Origin: Mesorhizobium sp. 131-2-1
Lineage (GTDB): Bacteria; Pseudomonadota; Alphaproteobacteria; Rhizobiales; Rhizobiaceae
Direction: 5' to 3'
DNA: 64,000 nt
NCBI RefSeq assembly: GCF_016756535.1
Contig: NZ_AP023247.1
Coordinates: 1,054,001-1,118,000, forward strand
Of the stretch, positions 53,958 through 63,451 are shown one piece after another (the first letter of the stretch is position 1; the number at the start of each line of letters is the position of its first letter). Under the pieces are notes generated by a model. It made no database searches and was not told where the DNA came from. It saw only the letters and a program-made list of their open reading frames with translations. Both the position numbers and the translations under genes were made by a program.

Positions 53958-54572
53958 ATGCATCTCACCTCGCTGCTGATCTTCGCCGCCGCGCTTTTCG
54001 TCGCCGCAGGTTCGCCCGGTCCGTCGATTGCCGCCCTTGTCGCAAGGGTGATCTCGAAAGGTTTTCGCGACGTGTTCCCGTTCCTACTCGCCATGTGGAT
54101 CGGCGAGGGCATCTGGCTGTCGCTGGCGGTGTTCGGGCTCGCCGTGGTTGCGCAGACCTTCCATCTCGCCTTCGTCGTGGTGAAATGGGTGGGCGTTGCC
54201 TATCTTGCCTATTTGGCCTGGAAGATGTGGACCGCGCCCGTCGAGGCGAAGGAAGGCGAGATGCCGCGCGAGGATTCGCCGGCAAAACTGTTCTTCGCCG
54301 GCATGGCAGTCACGCTCGGCAATCCCAAGATCATGATGTTCTATCTGGCGCTGCTGCCGACCATTATCGACCTCGCGTCAGTGAGCGTCATCGGCTGGAT
54401 CGAACTGACGGCGACCATGGCGATAGTCCTGGTCGCCATCGACCTTGCCTGGGTGCTCGCCGCAGCGCAGGCCCGCAAGCTCTTGAAGAGCAAGCGGGCG
54501 ATGAGGATCGCCAACCGCGTCAGCGCCACCACCATGGCCGGAGCCGCGGCGGCCATCGCTGCCCGTTCTTGA
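53958..54572 (+). CDS. LysE family amino-acid exporter
   Basis: The 204-residue protein has about six membrane helices and the LysE/RhtB signature AAGSPGPSIAALVARVISKG near residues 17-34, with the NPK motif (GNPKIMMFYLALLP) in the middle. Such proteins export amino acids or analogues. ATG 53958 begins the usual short N-terminus MHLTSLLIFAAALFV. It is convergent with the YCII protein gene (four bases between stops). Confidence 0.92.
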   Translation: MHLTSLLIFAAALFVAAGSPGPSIAALVARVISKGFRDVFPFLLAMWIGEGIWLSLAVFGLAVVAQTFHLAFVVVKWVGVAYLAYLAWKMWTAPVEAKEGEMPREDSPAKLFFAGMAVTLGNPKIMMFYLALLPTIIDLASVSVIGWIELTATMAIVLVAIDLAWVLAAAQARKLLKSKRAMRIANRVSATTMAGAAAAIAARS

Positions 54573-54576
54573 GCGC

Positions 54577-54900
54577 CTACATCATCTCGATGATCGGCGC
54601 GATCTCGACGGTGAAGGCGGGGTCCATCAGGATCGGGCAATCCTTGGCCTTGGCAACGGCATCGTCGATGTCCCTGGCTTCGACGACTGTGTAGCCGGCG
54701 GTCGGATTGCTGCCGCCATTGTTCTCGACCTTGCCGCCGGACAGCACCGTCTTCGACATGCCCACCGGATTGCCACCGTCGACCACGGCCGAGCCGAGCT
54801 TGCCGTACCAGCCGGTCCAGGCATCCATGGCCGCTTTGCGCTCGGCCTCGTCGGTCGGCATCTTGCCGGAGCCGTGATAAACATAGAGAAACTTCGCCAT
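54577..54900 (-). CDS. YCII-related domain protein
   Basis: The 107-residue protein MAKFLYVYHGSGKMPTDEAE with AGYTVVEARDIDDAVAKAKD is a small alpha/beta-barrel type protein of the YCII superfamily. Family members are often encoded near ECF sigma factors, which are absent here. ATG 54900 has a strong GGGAGGAG. Three short GC-palindromes lie just upstream. Function is unknown. Confidence 0.85.
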   Translation of the reverse strand: MAKFLYVYHGSGKMPTDEAERKAAMDAWTGWYGKLGSAVVDGGNPVGMSKTVLSGGKVENNGGSNPTAGYTVVEARDIDDAVAKAKDCPILMDPAFTVEIAPIIEMM

Positions 54901-54936
54901 GTTCTCCTCCCTTGATAGGCGGCATCGAACCGGCAT

Positions 54937-54996
54937 GCGGCCGTGCCGCTGGCGATATGCGGCCATGCCGCAATCGGTAATATGCGGCTGCGCCGC
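54937..54996. repeat. Three short GC palindromes upstream of the YCII gene
   Basis: GCGGCCGTGCCGC (54937-54949), GCGGCCATGCCGC (54959-54971) and GCGGCTGCGCCGC (54984-54996) share the same outer GCGGC/GCCGC stem with variable centres, spaced 22 and 25 bases. They lie 37-96 bases upstream of the YCII start codon, near the likely promoter, and could be repeated protein-binding sites or a leader hairpin series. Confidence 0.6.
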
Positions 54997-55111
54997 AATC
55001 CTTGATCATCGGACCAAAACGGCGGAGAAGCAACGGGAATGCGCAATCACTAGTATGCAGGGCCGTCGTAGCTGCGGTCCACCATCGCACAGTGTCGGCG
55101 CTGCTTGATGG

Positions 55112-55552
55112 CTAGACTTTGTCCAGCAGGTCCATGCTATCCGACGTGCCTACCTTCCAGCCGGCGAAGCACCCCAAGACGCCGCAAGTCGAGCATCGAA
55201 CCCCGACATAAAGCCAGCGAACGCCACCACGTCCCGGGTAAATGGAAAACCCGACGCCAACATTTGTGGCTTCAGAATCGCATTCGATACACACCCAGCG
55301 CTCTGGCTCGGATTCGTCCCAAAATTCCTCACTGTCACAGATAAGATGTTCGGACCCGCAGATCGTGCATGTACGTCGCGCCACGCCTTCATCATCGTCG
55401 GCATCGAGAAGAAACGAGGTGGAACCGCATTTGCATCGCGCGAGCCTGAAGTCATGGACCTCGTAGCCTTCGCTTGCGTAGCCCCTCAGGTATTCTGCGA
55501 TATCGCTTGGTTCGCTGCCAACCCACCACTCGCCAGAAGTGTCTATTGTCAT
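55112..55552 (-). CDS. Hypothetical protein with four Cys pairs (zinc-ribbon type)
   Basis: The 146-residue protein contains CKC, CTIC, CIEC and CSTC pairs, the layout of two zinc ribbons, with many acidic residues in between. ATG 55552 lies three bases after the stop of the AhpD-like gene, so the two are likely coexpressed. The Asp/Glu content and lower local GC stand out. I do not recognise the family. Confidence 0.7.
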   Translation of the reverse strand: MTIDTSGEWWVGSEPSDIAEYLRGYASEGYEVHDFRLARCKCGSTSFLLDADDDEGVARRTCTICGSEHLICDSEEFWDESEPERWVCIECDSEATNVGVGFSIYPGRGGVRWLYVGVRCSTCGVLGCFAGWKVGTSDSMDLLDKV

Positions 55553-55555
55553 GGG

Positions 55556-56146
55556 TTACCTCGCCATGGCGTGGTATTCGTCGTTCGGCCGCATGTCGAT
55601 TGCCGCGGCCACCCGGTTCGACATGTTGAAGAAGGCGGCGGTCGAAGCGATGTCCCAGATGTCGCGGTCGGAAAAGCCTGCCTTGCGCAAAGCCGCCCGG
55701 TCGGCCTCGACGATCCTGGCCGGCTCCTCGGTCAATTTGACCGCGAATTCCAGCATCGCGGTCTGCTTCGGCGGAAGATCGGCGGCGCGGAAATTCATCA
55801 CCATCATCTCGCCAAGCGCCGGATCGCCGGAGAGCTGGCGCACCGCCGCGCCGTGCGCGGTCAGGCAGTAGTAGCAGTGGTTGATCGAGGAGACGACCAC
55901 CGCGATCATCTCGCGTTCCAGCTTCGACAGGCCGGACTCGCCCAGCATCAAATCGTTGTACATGTCGGTGAAGGCGCGCAGTTTCTTTTCGTCGAAGGCA
56001 TAGGCCTTCAGCACATTGGGAACGAGGCCGAGTTTTTCCTCGCATTTGGCGAAATAGGCTTTCGTCGCCTCGCTGAGCTCGGCCTGGGCGAGGTCGAGCG
56101 CGGTGATCCTGCCGGTCGTCGTTCTGCTCGTCGTCCTAGCGCTCAT
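55556..56146 (-). CDS. AhpD-like peroxidase-related / carboxymuconolactone decarboxylase family protein
   Basis: This 196-residue protein has the CxxC-containing motif SINHCYYCLTAHGAAVRQ near residues 88-105, as in AhpD-type alkylhydroperoxidases, within an all-helical CMD domain. It probably reduces peroxides using its two cysteines. It is divergent from the glutamate dehydrogenase gene (138-base gap) and leads a two-gene unit with the zinc-ribbon protein. Confidence 0.88.
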   Translation of the reverse strand: MSARTTSRTTTGRITALDLAQAELSEATKAYFAKCEEKLGLVPNVLKAYAFDEKKLRAFTDMYNDLMLGESGLSKLEREMIAVVVSSINHCYYCLTAHGAAVRQLSGDPALGEMMVMNFRAADLPPKQTAMLEFAVKLTEEPARIVEADRAALRKAGFSDRDIWDIASTAAFFNMSNRVAAAIDMRPNDEYHAMAR

Positions 56147-56284
56147 GGGATCGTTCTCCTCATTCGGTGCCGATCTGCGATCAAAATTCCGAAGAATCTT
56201 CGCAAGCCGTCAAACCTTTGTCGCCAAACGGCGGTCATCTGCTACCATAATCGCAAAAGCATGTGACGGGAGGAACTTCACATC

Positions 56285-59200
56285 ATGGCCAGCCTCAAAA
56301 CCGCAAGCCAGCCGAAAAAGGCGGTTCCAGCAAAGGGAGGCGCGGCGAAGGGGGGCGAAAGAACAGGCCGGCTTGCCGACTATCTTCTGGCCCGCGCGCC
56401 AGCGGAAGACGTCGCCGCCTACGAGGCCGCCGACCTTGAGCGCGCCGCCGATCTCGCCGGCCGTGCCATCGCCAGGCACAAGAAGGGCGACTCGATCGTG
56501 GCCATCGACACCGAGTCCGGCGTGGCCCGCCAGGACCGGCCGGTGACAGTGATCACCGTCGTCAACGACAACATGCCGTTCCTGTTCGATTCCATCCTCG
56601 GCGAGATCACCGAGACCGCCGGCGAGCCGTTGCTGGTCACCCATCCCGTCGTCGCCGTCAGGCACGGCAAGAGCGGCGTGGACGAGATCCTCGGCGATGG
56701 CGGTTTCGCCAAGGGCGACGGCAGCCACGACCGGCTGAGCGTCGTGCATGTCCACATCGGACGCCTTTCCGCCGACCAGGCCGAAGCGCTGGCCGGGCGT
56801 TTGAAGAAGCTGCTCTTCCAGGTGCGCGCCGCCGTCACCGACTGGAAGCCGATGCTTGCCCGCCTCGACCAGGCGATCTCGGAGTTCCGCTACGCGCCGG
56901 TGCCGCTCGACAAGGCGCATGTCACCGAGGCAATCGCCTTCCTCGAATGGCTGCGCGACGACAATTTCACCTTCCTCGGCATGCGCGAGTTCAAATACAC
57001 CGGTGGCGAAAAGAGCGGCACGCTGGAGCGCGCCGACAAGCCCGGCCTCGGCATCCTCTCCGACCCGGATGTGCTGGTGCTGAGGCGCGGCACCGAGGCA
57101 GTAACGACGACGCCCGAAATCCGCGCCTTCCTGCATGGGCCGGAACCGCTGATCGTCACCAAGGCCAACGCCAAGTCGTCGGTGCACCGGCGCATCTATC
57201 TCGATTACATCGGCGTCAAGACCTACACCGCCAAGGGCACGCTTTCCGGCGAGTTGCGCATCGTCGGCCTGTTCACCTCGACCGCCTACACGCGCTCGGT
57301 GATGAAGATCCCGTACCTGCGCTCCAAGGCCGAAACCATCATCGCCAAGTCCGGCTTCAATCCGAACGACCATTCCGGCAAGGCGTTGATCAATGTGCTG
57401 GAAAGCTATCCGCGCGACGAGCTGTTCCAGGTGCCGGTGCCGATCCTGAGGAAACATGCCGAGGCGATCCTCGGCCTGATCGAGCGGCCGCGCGTCAGGG
57501 CGCTGGTGCGCGTCGACCAGTTCGACCGTTTCGTCTCGGTCCTCGTCTTCGTGCCGCGTGACCGCTACGACAGCGTCGCGCGCGAGAAGATCGCTACCTA
57601 CCTCAAGACCGTGTTCGAGGGCCGGCTGTCGGCCTATTATCCGGCCTTCCCTGAGGGCGGTCTGGCGCGCGTCCACTTCATCATCGGCCGCTCCGGCGGC
57701 AAGACGCCGAAGGTCGAGCAGGCGACGATCGAGGCGGCGATCCGCGACATCGTACGCACCTGGGACGATGCGCTGCGGGAAACCGCGGCCGAGACCGGCA
57801 CGGAGAGAGCGCTGACGGCAATTGCTTCGCGCTTTTCCGAAAGCTATCGCGACTCCTTCTCGCCGGCGGTGGCGCTGGCGGATGCCGGACGCATCGCCAA
57901 AATCAGCGCCGCTAATCCGATCGCCATCGACTACTACCGGCATGGCGACCAGAAGCCGGAGCAGGCGGCGCTGAAGATCTATCACCACGGCAGCCCGGTG
58001 GCGCTGTCGCGGCGCGTCCCGGTGCTGGAGAACATCGGCTTCCGCGTCATCAGCGAGCGCACTTTCGAGGTCGGCGAAGACCCGTCCAGCATGGTCTTCA
58101 TCCACGACATGGAACTGGAGAACAGCTACGGCAAGCCGATCGACCTTTCCGGCGGCGGCGGGCTGTTCGAGGATGCGTTCCTCTCCGTTTGGCGCGGCGA
58201 CGTCGACAATGACGGCTACAACGGCCTTGCCCAGACGGCCGGCCTGTGGTCGGGCGAGATCACCATCCTGCGCGCCTATGGGCGCTACCTGCAGCAGGCC
58301 GGCATTCCGCAGAGCCAGGATTTCATCGCCGCGGCGCTCAACCGCTATCCCGAGATCGCGCGCGGCCTGCATGCGCTGTTCGTCGCCCGCCTCGGGCCGG
58401 CGGCCGAAACGGAAGGCGTGGTGGCGGCCAAGCACCTCAAGGCCAAGATCAAGGACGCGCTGGAGGAGGTGCCCAACATCGATGACGACACTATCATCCG
58501 CCGCTACCTCAATCTGATCGAAGCCTCGCTGCGCACCAATCATTTCGTTGCCGGAACGAAGGAAAGAGGGCAGTCGCTAGCGATCAAGCTCGATTCGCAG
58601 GCGGTCGACGGCTTGCCGGCGCCGCGGCCATGGCGCGAGATCTTCGTGTACGGTTCCGAGGTCGAGGGCGTGCATCTGCGCTTCGGCCCGGTGGCGCGCG
58701 GCGGCCTGCGCTGGTCGGACCGCGCCCAGGACTACCGCACCGAAGTGCTGGGCCTGGTCAAGGCGCAGCAGGTCAAGAACGCCGTCATCGTGCCGGTCGG
58801 CGCCAAGGGCGGCTTTTATCCGAAGCGCCTGCCCGTCGGCGGCAGCCGCGACGCCATCTTCGAGGCCGGCACCTCCGCCTACAAGAACTATGTCTCCAGC
58901 CTGCTCTCGATCACCGACAATATCGGCATAGACGGCGTGATCCCGCCGGCCGACGTGGTGCGGCGCGATCCCGACGATCCCTATTTCGTCGTCGCCGCTG
59001 ACAAGGGCACGGCGACCTTCTCCGACACCGCCAACGCGATTTCCGAGAAGCACGGCTTCTGGCTGGACGATGCCTTCGCCAGCGGCGGTTCGGCCGGCTA
59101 CGACCACAAGAAGATGGGCATCACCGCCAAGGGCGCCTGGGAAGCGGTCAAGCGGCACTTCCGCGAGATGAACCGCGACATCCAGACCTCGCCCTTCACC

Positions 59201-61084
59201 GTCGTCGGCGTCGGCGACATGTCGGGCGACGTCTTCGGCAACGGGATGCTGTTGTCGCCGCAGACCCGTCTGATCGCCGCCTTCGACCACCGCGACATCT
59301 TCATCGATCCCGATCCGGACACAGCGGAGTCGATGGCCGAGCGCGAGCGCATGTTCGCGCTGCCACGTTCCTCCTGGCAGGACTACGACAAGTCGAAACT
59401 GTCGGATGGCGGGGTCATCGTCTCGCGCAATCAGAAGTCGATCACGCTGCCACAGGCGGCCGCAGCCGCGATCGGGCTCGGCAAGACCACCGCGACGCCG
59501 GTCGAGATCATGAACGCCATCCTCAAGGCGCCTGTCGACCTGCTATGGTTCGGCGGCATCGGCACCTATCTCAGGGCCTCGACCGAGACCAATGCCGATG
59601 TCGGCGACCGCGCCAATGACGCCGTCCGCGTTACCGCGCTCGAGGTGCGCGCCAAGGTCATCGGCGAGGGCGCCAATCTCGGCGTCACGCAGCGGGCACG
59701 CATTGAGTTCGGGCTTGCCGGCGGCCGCTGCAATTCCGACGCCATCGACAATTCGGCCGGCGTCAACTGCTCGGACGTCGAGGTCAACATCAAGATTGCG
59801 CTGGCGTCGGCTATGCGCAAGGGCGCGTTGGCCCGGCCGGCGCGCAACAAGCTGCTTGCCGAGATGACCGGCGAGGTGGGCGGACTGGTGCTGTCCAACA
59901 ACTACCAGCAGACGCTGGCGCTCTCGATCGCCCGCAAGCGCGGGCTGGCCGACATCGCGCATCAGAGCCGCTTCATGACGGCGCTGGAGGCGCGCGGCCT
60001 GCTCAACCGCGCGGTCGAGACGCTGCCGTCCCCGGTGGCCCTTGCCGAGCGCGAGGCGCGCGGCGAGCCGCTGACCCGGGCCGAACTCGGCGTGCTGCTC
60101 GCCTATGCCAAGATCGTGCTGTTCTCCGACATCGTCGCCAGCGACGTGCCCGACGATCCGCATTTCGAGCGCGACCTGCTTGGCTATTTCCCGGACCGGA
60201 TGGCGAAGAAATACGCCGCCGAGATCGACAGCCATCGGCTGCGCCGCGAGATCATCGCCCGCGTGGTTGCCAACGACCTCGTCAATCGCGGCGGGCCGTC
60301 CTTCGTCAACCGGCTGCAGGAGGCCACCGGGCGCACCGCCGCCGATGTGGTGCGCACCTTCGCCGTGGTGCGCGACGGTTTCGCACTGCCCGCGCTCTAT
60401 CGCGAGATCGACGCGCTCGACAACCAGATCGACGGCCAGGTCCAGCTCGATCTCTACCAGGCGGTTAGCCGGCTTATCTTCATGACCAGCGGCTGGTACC
60501 TAAAGAACGATGCCGGCACCGCACCGCTCGGCCAACGCATCGCCGAGCTGCAGGACGCGCGCAAGGCGCTGGAGCCGAAGCTCGCCGCGCTGCTGCCGGC
60601 CTTCTCGCGCGAGCGGATCGAGGAACGGCGGCATGGGCTGTTCAAGGCCGGCGCGCCGGAGAAGCTCGCCGGACAGCTGGGGCTTGCAGATGTGGCGGAG
60701 CTGATCCCGGACATCGCATTGACGGCGCGCGCCGCCAATGCCGATATCGTTGCCGGGGCGAAGGCCTTCTTCGCTGTCAGCGATGCCTTCCGCATTCCGC
60801 GCATCGAGGAAGCGACACGCGCCATCTCGCCGCCGGACTATTACGACCAGCTGGCGCTGTCGCGCGCGGCCGACACGATCGGCGCCGCCCGGCGCGGCAT
60901 TGCCGTGGCCGCACTGACCGCCCATGCCAAGGCGGCCGACCCGGTGGCGGCCTGGCTGGAGGCCGGCGGTGAACGCGTCGCGCGCATCCGCGAGCGGCTG
61001 CAGGCACTGACCGAGGGCGGGGACATCACCGTGTCCAGGCTGTCGGTGGCGTCCGGGCTGATGAGCGATCTGACGGGGATGTAG
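56285..61084 (+). CDS. NAD-dependent glutamate dehydrogenase, large form (GdhB type)
   Basis: The 1599-residue enzyme deaminates glutamate to 2-oxoglutarate with NAD. It belongs to the large L_180 class of alpha-, gamma- and actinobacteria. N-terminal regulatory ACT-like regions (about residues 1-700) precede the catalytic core (about 700-1250), which shows GGLRWSDRAQDYRTEVLGLV, KAQQVKNAVIVPVGAKGGFY, FTVVGVGDMSGDVFGNGMLL and IGEGANLGVTQRARIEFGLA. A helical C-terminal extension follows. It links nitrogen and carbon metabolism. The following methyltransferase frame begins one base after its stop. Confidence 0.95.
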   Translation: MASLKTASQPKKAVPAKGGAAKGGERTGRLADYLLARAPAEDVAAYEAADLERAADLAGRAIARHKKGDSIVAIDTESGVARQDRPVTVITVVNDNMPFLFDSILGEITETAGEPLLVTHPVVAVRHGKSGVDEILGDGGFAKGDGSHDRLSVVHVHIGRLSADQAEALAGRLKKLLFQVRAAVTDWKPMLARLDQAISEFRYAPVPLDKAHVTEAIAFLEWLRDDNFTFLGMREFKYTGGEKSGTLERADKPGLGILSDPDVLVLRRGTEAVTTTPEIRAFLHGPEPLIVTKANAKSSVHRRIYLDYIGVKTYTAKGTLSGELRIVGLFTSTAYTRSVMKIPYLRSKAETIIAKSGFNPNDHSGKALINVLESYPRDELFQVPVPILRKHAEAILGLIERPRVRALVRVDQFDRFVSVLVFVPRDRYDSVAREKIATYLKTVFEGRLSAYYPAFPEGGLARVHFIIGRSGGKTPKVEQATIEAAIRDIVRTWDDALRETAAETGTERALTAIASRFSESYRDSFSPAVALADAGRIAKISAANPIAIDYYRHGDQKPEQAALKIYHHGSPVALSRRVPVLENIGFRVISERTFEVGEDPSSMVFIHDMELENSYGKPIDLSGGGGLFEDAFLSVWRGDVDNDGYNGLAQTAGLWSGEITILRAYGRYLQQAGIPQSQDFIAAALNRYPEIARGLHALFVARLGPAAETEGVVAAKHLKAKIKDALEEVPNIDDDTIIRRYLNLIEASLRTNHFVAGTKERGQSLAIKLDSQAVDGLPAPRPWREIFVYGSEVEGVHLRFGPVARGGLRWSDRAQDYRTEVLGLVKAQQVKNAVIVPVGAKGGFYPKRLPVGGSRDAIFEAGTSAYKNYVSSLLSITDNIGIDGVIPPADVVRRDPDDPYFVVAADKGTATFSDTANAISEKHGFWLDDAFASGGSAGYDHKKMGITAKGAWEAVKRHFREMNRDIQTSPFTVVGVGDMSGDVFGNGMLLSPQTRLIAAFDHRDIFIDPDPDTAESMAERERMFALPRSSWQDYDKSKLSDGGVIVSRNQKSITLPQAAAAAIGLGKTTATPVEIMNAILKAPVDLLWFGGIGTYLRASTETNADVGDRANDAVRVTALEVRAKVIGEGANLGVTQRARIEFGLAGGRCNSDAIDNSAGVNCSDVEVNIKIALASAMRKGALARPARNKLLAEMTGEVGGLVLSNNYQQTLALSIARKRGLADIAHQSRFMTALEARGLLNRAVETLPSPVALAEREARGEPLTRAELGVLLAYAKIVLFSDIVASDVPDDPHFERDLLGYFPDRMAKKYAAEIDSHRLRREIIARVVANDLVNRGGPSFVNRLQEATGRTAADVVRTFAVVRDGFALPALYREIDALDNQIDGQVQLDLYQAVSRLIFMTSGWYLKNDAGTAPLGQRIAELQDARKALEPKLAALLPAFSRERIEERRHGLFKAGAPEKLAGQLGLADVAELIPDIALTARAANADIVAGAKAFFAVSDAFRIPRIEEATRAISPPDYYDQLALSRAADTIGAARRGIAVAALTAHAKAADPVAAWLEAGGERVARIRERLQALTEGGDITVSRLSVASGLMSDLTGM

Positions 61085-61085
61085 G

Positions 61086-61889
61086 CTGAGCAAGCTGGAG
61101 GATCCGGTTCGGCCCGAGGGTCGTCCCACCCGACAGGGTGGCGATCCGGTTGCAAGCGAAGACATCTATGACGCGCAGTTCGTCAAAGGTGTCTTCGACC
61201 GCTGTTCCGGCCATTACATTGCCTTCAGCTGGATATGCTCGTTCGGCTTCACCGAGCGCTGGCGCCGGCAATGCGTCGAGCTGATGCCTGCGCCCCAGAC
61301 ACCCCAGCCGAAGGGCTACGACCTGATGGCCGGCACCGGCGAAGTCTGGCCGCATCTGCTCAGGCGCTTCCCCGATATCGGCGCGATAACGGCTGTCGAT
61401 ATTTCGTCCGGCATGCACCGGCGCGCCGTGGAACGCCTGCATGCGCACCGCGCCCACAAGATCGCCTTCATCGAGGATGACGTGCTCGCCAGCGACTTGC
61501 CTGACGACAGTGCCGATTTCCTGGTCTCCACTTTCGGGTTGAAGACCTTCAACCGCGAGCAGCATGCGAAGCTCGCCAGGCTGGTCGCGCGCTGCCTCAA
61601 GCCCGGAGGCGTCTTTTGCATGATCGAAGCATCCGATCCAAAAGGCTGGTGGCTGAGGCCGCTTTATCTGTTCCACCTGAAGGTCGTGTTGCCGCTTGTC
61701 GAAAGGACGCTGCTCAAGGGGGCGCAGGATTTTTCGATGATCGGCACCTACTCGACCAATTTCGGCGACGCTTCCGCCGTGGCGGACATGCTGAGGGCCG
61801 AGAGGCTCGACGTCGAGTTCAAGCGCTTCTTCTTCGGCTGCGCAACAGCCGTCGCGGGCAGGAAGCCGGCCGCATTTGCACCGTCATGA
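61086..61889 (+). CDS. UbiE-type class I methyltransferase, apparent CTG start
   Basis: This SAM-dependent methyltransferase has the motif YDLMAGTGEVWPHLL and an N-terminal segment IYDAQFVKGVFDRCSGHYIA with SFGFTERWRRQCVELM, characteristic of UbiE/COQ5-like enzymes. That segment lies upstream of the first ATG (61284), and no ATG, GTG or TTG occurs in frame between it and the upstream stop. The best start is CTG 61086 (read as MSKLEDPVRPEG), one base after the dehydrogenase stop, giving 267 residues. If translation begins at 61284, the N-terminal substrate lid is lost. The substrate is unknown. Confidence 0.7.
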   Translation: MSKLEDPVRPEGRPTRQGGDPVASEDIYDAQFVKGVFDRCSGHYIAFSWICSFGFTERWRRQCVELMPAPQTPQPKGYDLMAGTGEVWPHLLRRFPDIGAITAVDISSGMHRRAVERLHAHRAHKIAFIEDDVLASDLPDDSADFLVSTFGLKTFNREQHAKLARLVARCLKPGGVFCMIEASDPKGWWLRPLYLFHLKVVLPLVERTLLKGAQDFSMIGTYSTNFGDASAVADMLRAERLDVEFKRFFFGCATAVAGRKPAAFAPS

Positions 61890-61944
61890 AAAACATGCAG
61901 ACATGGCGCCCGACGCGGGCGGAGCGGGTGCCGGGGGAATCATC

Positions 61945-63321
61945 ATGGCGGTAGAGACTGTGCAGCGGGCGTCGGGGCGCGGCATCTGGGGCTGGATGTT
62001 CTTCGACTGGGCGGCGCAGCCTTTCTTCACCGTCGTCACCACCTTCATCTTCGGGCCCTATTTCGCCTCGCGCATGGTCAGCGATCCGGTGATGGGCCAG
62101 GCCGCCTGGGCTTGGGGCATCGCCGCCGCCGGCCTGGTCATCGCCGTGCTCTCGCCGATACTCGGCTCGATCGCCGACCAGACCGGGCCGCGCAAGCCGT
62201 GGATCGCGTTCTTCGCGGCGATCAAGATCACCAGTCTGTGCCTCCTGTGGCTTGCCGCCCCCGGCTCGAACGTCTTCCTGATCGTGCTCCTGTTCTCGCT
62301 GGCCTCGGTCGCGGCGGAGTTCTCAACCGTGTTCAACGATTCGATGATGCCGCGCCTGGTGCCGAAGAGCGAGATCGGCCGCGTCTCGAACATCGCCTGG
62401 GGCCTTGGTTATCTCGGCGGCATGATCGCGCTAATCTTTGTCATCCTGTTCATGGCCGGCAATCCGGAAACCGGCAAAACGATCATCGGCCTCGATCCGA
62501 TCCTCGGGCTCGACCCGAAGCTCGGCGAGGATGCGCGCGCCACAGGACCGCTGTCGGCCGGCTGGTATTTCCTGTTCATCCTGCCGATGTTCTTCTTCAC
62601 CCCCGATGCCGTCAAAGGCATCCCGATCGGACCGGCGGTGCGCCAGGGATTGTCCGAACTGAAGTCGACCCTGGCCGAGGCGCGCAAGCGCGTCGGCATC
62701 TTCCGCTTTCTCGTTGCCCGCATGATCTATCAGGACGGCGTCAACGCGCTGCTCACCCAAGGCGGCGTCTTCGCGGCGGCGATGTTCGGCTGGTCGATCA
62801 CCGAGATCGGCATCTTCGGCATCATCCTCAACGTGGTCGCCATCTTCGGCTGCTGGATCGCCGCCCGCCTCGACACCGCGCTCGGATCCAAGGCGGTGGT
62901 GATGATCGCGCTGGTGATGCTGACGGTGGCCACCGCCGGCATCGTCTCGACGGGCCCGGGTTTCACGCTGCTCGGCCTGATCCAGCTTTCCACCGCCGAT
63001 TCCGGCGGCTTGTTCGGCACCGCGGCCGAGAAGGCCTACATCCTCTACGGGCTGCTGATCGGGCTTGCCTTCGGGCCGGTGCAGGCCTCGTCGCGCTCCT
63101 ACATGGCGCGCAGCGTCACCGCCGCCGAATCCGGCCGCTATTTCGGCATCTACGCCTTGTCGGGACGGGCGACGAGTTTCCTGGCGCCGTTCCTGCTGGC
63201 AACGATCAGCTGGGCCACCGATTCGGCCCGGCTCGGCATGGCGGTGATCATCCTGTTCCTCGGCATCGGCATAGCGATCCTGATCAGGACGCCCTATCCG
63301 GCGGACCAGCCGGTGGAGTGA
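61945..63321 (+). CDS. MFS transporter, UMF1/Atg22-like
   Basis: The 458-residue protein has 12 membrane helices and the opening motif [19 protein letters not shown] typical of the UMF1 family. The inter-bundle loop contains a long insertion (about residues 195-245). ATG 61945 gives [17 protein letters not shown]. It follows the methyltransferase by 55 bases and may share its transcript. The cargo is unknown; family members have been linked to amino-acid efflux in fungi. Confidence 0.88.
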   Translation: MAVETVQRASGRGIWGWMFFDWAAQPFFTVVTTFIFGPYFASRMVSDPVMGQAAWAWGIAAAGLVIAVLSPILGSIADQTGPRKPWIAFFAAIKITSLCLLWLAAPGSNVFLIVLLFSLASVAAEFSTVFNDSMMPRLVPKSEIGRVSNIAWGLGYLGGMIALIFVILFMAGNPETGKTIIGLDPILGLDPKLGEDARATGPLSAGWYFLFILPMFFFTPDAVKGIPIGPAVRQGLSELKSTLAEARKRVGIFRFLVARMIYQDGVNALLTQGGVFAAAMFGWSITEIGIFGIILNVVAIFGCWIAARLDTALGSKAVVMIALVMLTVATAGIVSTGPGFTLLGLIQLSTADSGGLFGTAAEKAYILYGLLIGLAFGPVQASSRSYMARSVTAAESGRYFGIYALSGRATSFLAPFLLATISWATDSARLGMAVIILFLGIGIAILIRTPYPADQPVE

Positions 63322-63324
63322 ACC

Positions 63325-63444
63325 TACCCTCCCCCTTGTGGGGAGGGTCGATCCGCGAAGCGGAGCGGGGTGGGGGTCAGCGCCGTCACCCCGCCCCGGT
63401 GCTCGCAAGCGAGCGCACCGACCCTCCCCATCGAGGGGAGGGTA
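63325..63444. repeat. Large palindromic intergenic element, family A, copy 2
   Basis: TACCCTCCCCCTTGTGGGGA on the left matches the right arm (CCCTCCCCATCGAGGGGAGG, then GTA) and the copy at 14981-15116, including the inner GCGAAGCGGAGCGGGGTGGG. It fills the gap between the convergent MFS and purH genes. Confidence 0.85.
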
Positions 63445-63451
63445 AGGGCGC

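Noticed and set aside
56210..58543. 777-codon frame on the - strand
   Set aside because: Antisense to the NAD-glutamate dehydrogenase, which is strongly supported by family motifs.
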